Positions 5,586 to 7,896 of a stretch of 7,896 nt of DNA are shown one piece after another. The notes below the pieces were generated by a model. It saw only the letters and a program-made list of their open reading frames with translations. It searched no databases and was not told where the DNA came from. The translations under genes and the position numbers were made by a program. How positions within the stretch are numbered: the first letter of the stretch is position 1; each line of letters starts with the position of its first letter. Origin of the DNA: Pseudooctadecabacter sp. (GTDB lineage: Bacteria > Pseudomonadota > Alphaproteobacteria > Rhodobacterales > Rhodobacteraceae); NCBI GenBank assembly GCA_020628265.1, contig JAHDFG010000098.1, positions 1 through 7,896 of the forward strand, read 5' to 3'.

Positions 5586-6438
5586 CGGTGCGCCCTCTCA
5601 TTCTGCGTGCCATTTCGGCGGCCTTGTCGATCACAACCATATCCAACCCCACATCATGTCCCTTCGCGATCAAGTGACGTGCCACTGCCTCGGTCGCGAC
5701 ATTGCCCGGCGCGCCCGGCGCATAGGGGCAGCCGCCAAGACCGCCAACGGCGGTGTCAAACGTCGTGATTCCATGGGCCAAGGCGCGGTCGATGTTGTCC
5801 AGTGCCTGCCCGCCGGTATCGTGGAAATGCCCCGCCAAGCGATTAGCGGGGATATGTTCAAGCAAACATGTCATGAGCCGATCAACGGTCTCGGGTGTGC
5901 CCGCCCCGATGGTGTCGCCCAGACTGACCTCGCGACATCCCATGTCCAACAGGGCCTGCGAAACCTTGAGCACCTGTTCGGGCGACGTCGCCCCGTCAAA
6001 GGGGCAGGCAATGACGCAGGACACATAGCCGCGCACAGGCAGACCCTCTGCCGTTGCAGTGGCTAAGACAGGCCGAAAACGCTCAAGGCTTTCTGCGACA
6101 CTGGCGTTGATGTTGGCCTGCGAGAACCCTTCGGACGCCGAGGCAAAGACAGCCACCTCGTCAGCACGCGCCGACAACGCGGCGTCCAGCCCTTTGGCAT
6201 TGGGAACAAGGGCGGCATAGCTGACACCCTTGTTCCGCGTGATCGCGCCCAGCACCTCGGCACTGTTTGCCATCTGGGGCACCCATTTCGGGCTGACGAA
6301 ACTGGCGCATTCGATATGCGTCAGTCCAGAGGACGAGAGCAGATCTACCAGTGCCACCTTGTCCGACAGCGGGATCGGGTCCGGCTCGTTTTGCAGGCCA
6401 TCTCGCGGCCCGACTTCGTAAAGGTTAATCCGTGCCAC
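5578..6438 (-). CDS. liuE: hydroxymethylglutaryl-CoA lyase
   Basis: It cleaves HMG-CoA to acetyl-CoA and acetoacetate, the last step of leucine degradation (also called mvaB). The protein is 286 residues, a normal cytosolic bacterial length, with a TIM-barrel HMGL-like fold. Catalytic features match human HMGCL: Arg12-Asp13 in YEVGPRDGLQNE, the metal-binding His204 and His206 in GHFHDTGG, and the catalytic Cys237 in GLGGCPYAPGAPGN; the 33-residue distance from His204 to Cys237 equals that in the human enzyme. The start is a GTG at 6438 supported by a strong GGAGG at 6449-6445, six bases upstream, and by family-like sequence from the first residues. It overlaps the end of liuD by 14 bases and the start of liuC by 8, so the three genes are translationally coupled. 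No missing residues. Confidence 0.96.
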   Translation of the reverse strand: MARINLYEVGPRDGLQNEPDPIPLSDKVALVDLLSSSGLTHIECASFVSPKWVPQMANSAEVLGAITRNKGVSYAALVPNAKGLDAALSARADEVAVFASASEGFSQANINASVAESLERFRPVLATATAEGLPVRGYVSCVIACPFDGATSPEQVLKVSQALLDMGCREVSLGDTIGAGTPETVDRLMTCLLEHIPANRLAGHFHDTGGQALDNIDRALAHGITTFDTAVGGLGGCPYAPGAPGNVATEAVARHLIAKGHDVGLDMVVIDKAAEMARRMRGRTDV

Positions 6439-7896
6439 CTGACGCCTCCAACACCACCAAGGTCAATCCGGCAGTGACCTGTTCACCGGCCGTGGCCAGC
6501 ACATCGGCCACAACACCGTCGCGCGGGGCGCGCAAGACGTGTTCCATCTTCATCGCTTCGAGCACGGCGAGCGGTTCGCCCTCTGCCACCGTGTCACCCA
6601 CCGCCACATGAAGGTCTCGCAACAACCCTGGCATCGGGGTGACAATGGCATCACCACCGGTGACATCGGCCGCACGGTCAAGCGGGTCGGGCTGACGGAT
6701 CGCCACAGGAGCGCCACCGAAGAGTGTGACGACCTCCCCTGCATGATGATACGGGCGGGCCTTTGCACCGTTAAACCACCATTGTCCGCCGCGCCGCCGT
6801 GCCTCGATTGTCGTGTCACCGACAGCGCAATCGATGCCGTCAGGTCCGAGCGGCGTCAGGCAGACCGGCCCCGCATCCAACTCGATGGTCCATGTCAGCG
6901 GAGTGTGGAGGGTGAACCCTTGGTGCGGCGCCGCGGCCTCCATAAGGCCTGCGGCGACCATCGCGCCTTGCGCGAGGTCCGTTGCAGTGGGGGCCGTGGC
7001 GGCGGTCAGACTGTCCAGATGCGCCGCAATCAGACCGGTTTCCACGCGGCCCGCGACAAAATCCGGATCCACCGCCAAGGCGGATAGGAACGCCAGATTG
7101 GTTGTCGTTCCGGCCACCTCGGTCCCCGTCAGACCGGACTGCAGGCGGCGCAAGGCTTCCGCACGGTCGGGACCATGCACAATGACCTTGGCGATCATCG
7201 GGTCATAATGGGGGCTGATCACATCTCCGGCCTCGACGCCAGTGTCGGCACGCAGGTCGGCGGGGAAGGACAGATGATCAAGGGTTCCGGTGGCAGGCAA
7301 AAACCCTGCGGGAACATCCTCGGCATAAAGGCGCGCTTCAAATGCGTGGCCCGTGATGGTCACCTCATCCTGTGTCAGCGGCAACGGCGCGCCACCTGCG
7401 ACATCCAATTGCCAGCCCACCAGATCAAGGCCCGTGATCATCTCGGTCACGGGGTGTTCGACCTGTAGGCGCGTGTTCATTTCCATGAACCAGAAGCCAT
7501 CGGCCCGCAAAGGCCCTGCCCCGTCGGCAATAAACTCGATCGTGCCCGCCCCGCTATATCCGATAGCCTCAGCCGCTTTGACGGCAGCCTGCCCCATCGC
7601 CGCGCGGACGGCCTCGGTCATGCCCGGTGCGGGGGCTTCCTCGATCACCTTCTGGTGACGCCGCTGCAAAGAGCAGTCCCGTTCATAAAGATGGATTGCA
7701 TGCCTGCCGTCGCCAAAGACTTGCACCTCGATATGGCGTGGGCAGGTCACGAACTTTTCGATCAGCACCGCGTCATTGCCAAAGGCCGTCGCAGCCTCGG
7801 CCCGTGCGGACGCCAGAGCAGCAGCGAAATCGGCAGGCTCATCCACCTGCCGCATGCCTTTCCCGCCGCCGCCCGCCACGGCCTTGATCAGGACCG
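6425..7896 (-). CDS. liuD: 3-methylcrotonyl-CoA carboxylase alpha (biotin carboxylase) subunit, partial at 5' end
   Basis: This is the biotin-carrying subunit of methylcrotonyl-CoA carboxylase (also mccA): it carboxylates biotin with ATP and bicarbonate, and the beta subunit passes the carboxyl to 3-methylcrotonyl-CoA. The frame is open through the window edge (about 490 residues seen). The edge cuts inside the ATP-grasp motif KAVAGGGGKGMR, so roughly 150-165 N-terminal residues are missing; the GTG at 7879 is an internal Val, not a start. In order follow PRHIEVQVFGD, CSLQRRHQKVIEEAP, the active-site EMNTRLQVEHPVTE (7483-7442), the carboxylase C-terminal domain (FEARLYAED, FLPATG), a linker, and a biotinyl domain with EAMKMEH, whose Lys codon is at 6550-6548. 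A propionyl- or geranyl-CoA carboxylase alpha subunit is the alternative, but the next gene, HMG-CoA lyase, argues for the leucine pathway. It overlaps liuE by 14 bases. Confidence 0.93.
   Translation of the reverse strand, partial: VLIKAVAGGGGKGMRQVDEPADFAAALASARAEAATAFGNDAVLIEKFVTCPRHIEVQVFGDGRHAIHLYERDCSLQRRHQKVIEEAPAPGMTEAVRAAMGQAAVKAAEAIGYSGAGTIEFIADGAGPLRADGFWFMEMNTRLQVEHPVTEMITGLDLVGWQLDVAGGAPLPLTQDEVTITGHAFEARLYAEDVPAGFLPATGTLDHLSFPADLRADTGVEAGDVISPHYDPMIAKVIVHGPDRAEALRRLQSGLTGTEVAGTTTNLAFLSALAVDPDFVAGRVETGLIAAHLDSLTAATAPTATDLAQGAMVAAGLMEAAAPHQGFTLHTPLTWTIELDAGPVCLTPLGPDGIDCAVGDTTIEARRRGGQWWFNGAKARPYHHAGEVVTLFGGAPVAIRQPDPLDRAADVTGGDAIVTPMPGLLRDLHVAVGDTVAEGEPLAVLEAMKMEHVLRAPRDGVVADVLATAGEQVTAGLTLVVLEASGGTD
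6445..6449 (-). promoter_or_regulatory. ribosome binding site GGAGG for liuE
   Basis: GGAGG on the minus strand, inside the last codons of liuD, lies six bases before the GTG at 6438. It fixes the non-ATG start of the HMG-CoA lyase. Confidence 0.65.

Noticed and set aside
7877..7879. GTG at 7879 as the start of liuD
   Set aside because: It is the Val of the ATP-grasp motif KAVAGGGGKGMR; the frame continues upstream through the window edge as family sequence.

Overview
The window comes from a high-GC alphaproteobacterium, most likely a member of the Rhodobacterales (Roseobacter group). This rests on NuoA, NuoB and NuoD sequences that read like Rhodobacter/roseobacter complex I, on an extra small open reading frame directly after nuoD (Rhodobacter nuo loci carry such unidentified frames), and on leucine-degradation genes abutting nuo. 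The assignment is from recognition, not from a search.

Region 1 (7896 down to 4791, minus strand) is the distal part of a leucine catabolism (liu) operon. It holds the C-terminal three quarters of the biotin-carrying 3-methylcrotonyl-CoA carboxylase alpha subunit (liuD, cut by the window edge), hydroxymethylglutaryl-CoA lyase (liuE) and a crotonase-family hydratase that is probably methylglutaconyl-CoA hydratase (liuC). The genes overlap by 14 and 8 bases, so they are almost certainly one translationally coupled unit. Together they take 3-methylcrotonyl-CoA to acetyl-CoA and acetoacetate.

Region 2 (4790 to 4661) is a 130-base gap with a plausible housekeeping promoter for nuoA. Region 3 (4660 down to 1, minus strand) is the start of the complex I operon: nuoA, nuoB, nuoC, nuoD, then the first 95 codons of a small predicted exported protein that overlaps nuoD by four bases, starts with TTG and runs off the window.

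The striking feature is that nuoA and nuoB, normally adjacent, are separated by about 1.6 kb holding one gene on the opposite strand (2861 to 4216, plus). It encodes a membrane-anchored diguanylate cyclase with a probable CHASE4-type sensor domain and an intact GGDEF domain. It converges on nuoA with a 78-base gap and no convincing terminator, and it diverges from nuoB. A candidate promoter lies just upstream of nuoB. Either nuoBCD is driven separately from nuoA, or the nuoA transcript runs through the cyclase gene in antisense (a non-contiguous operon). No RNA genes, CRISPR arrays, insertion sequences or transposase remnants were seen.
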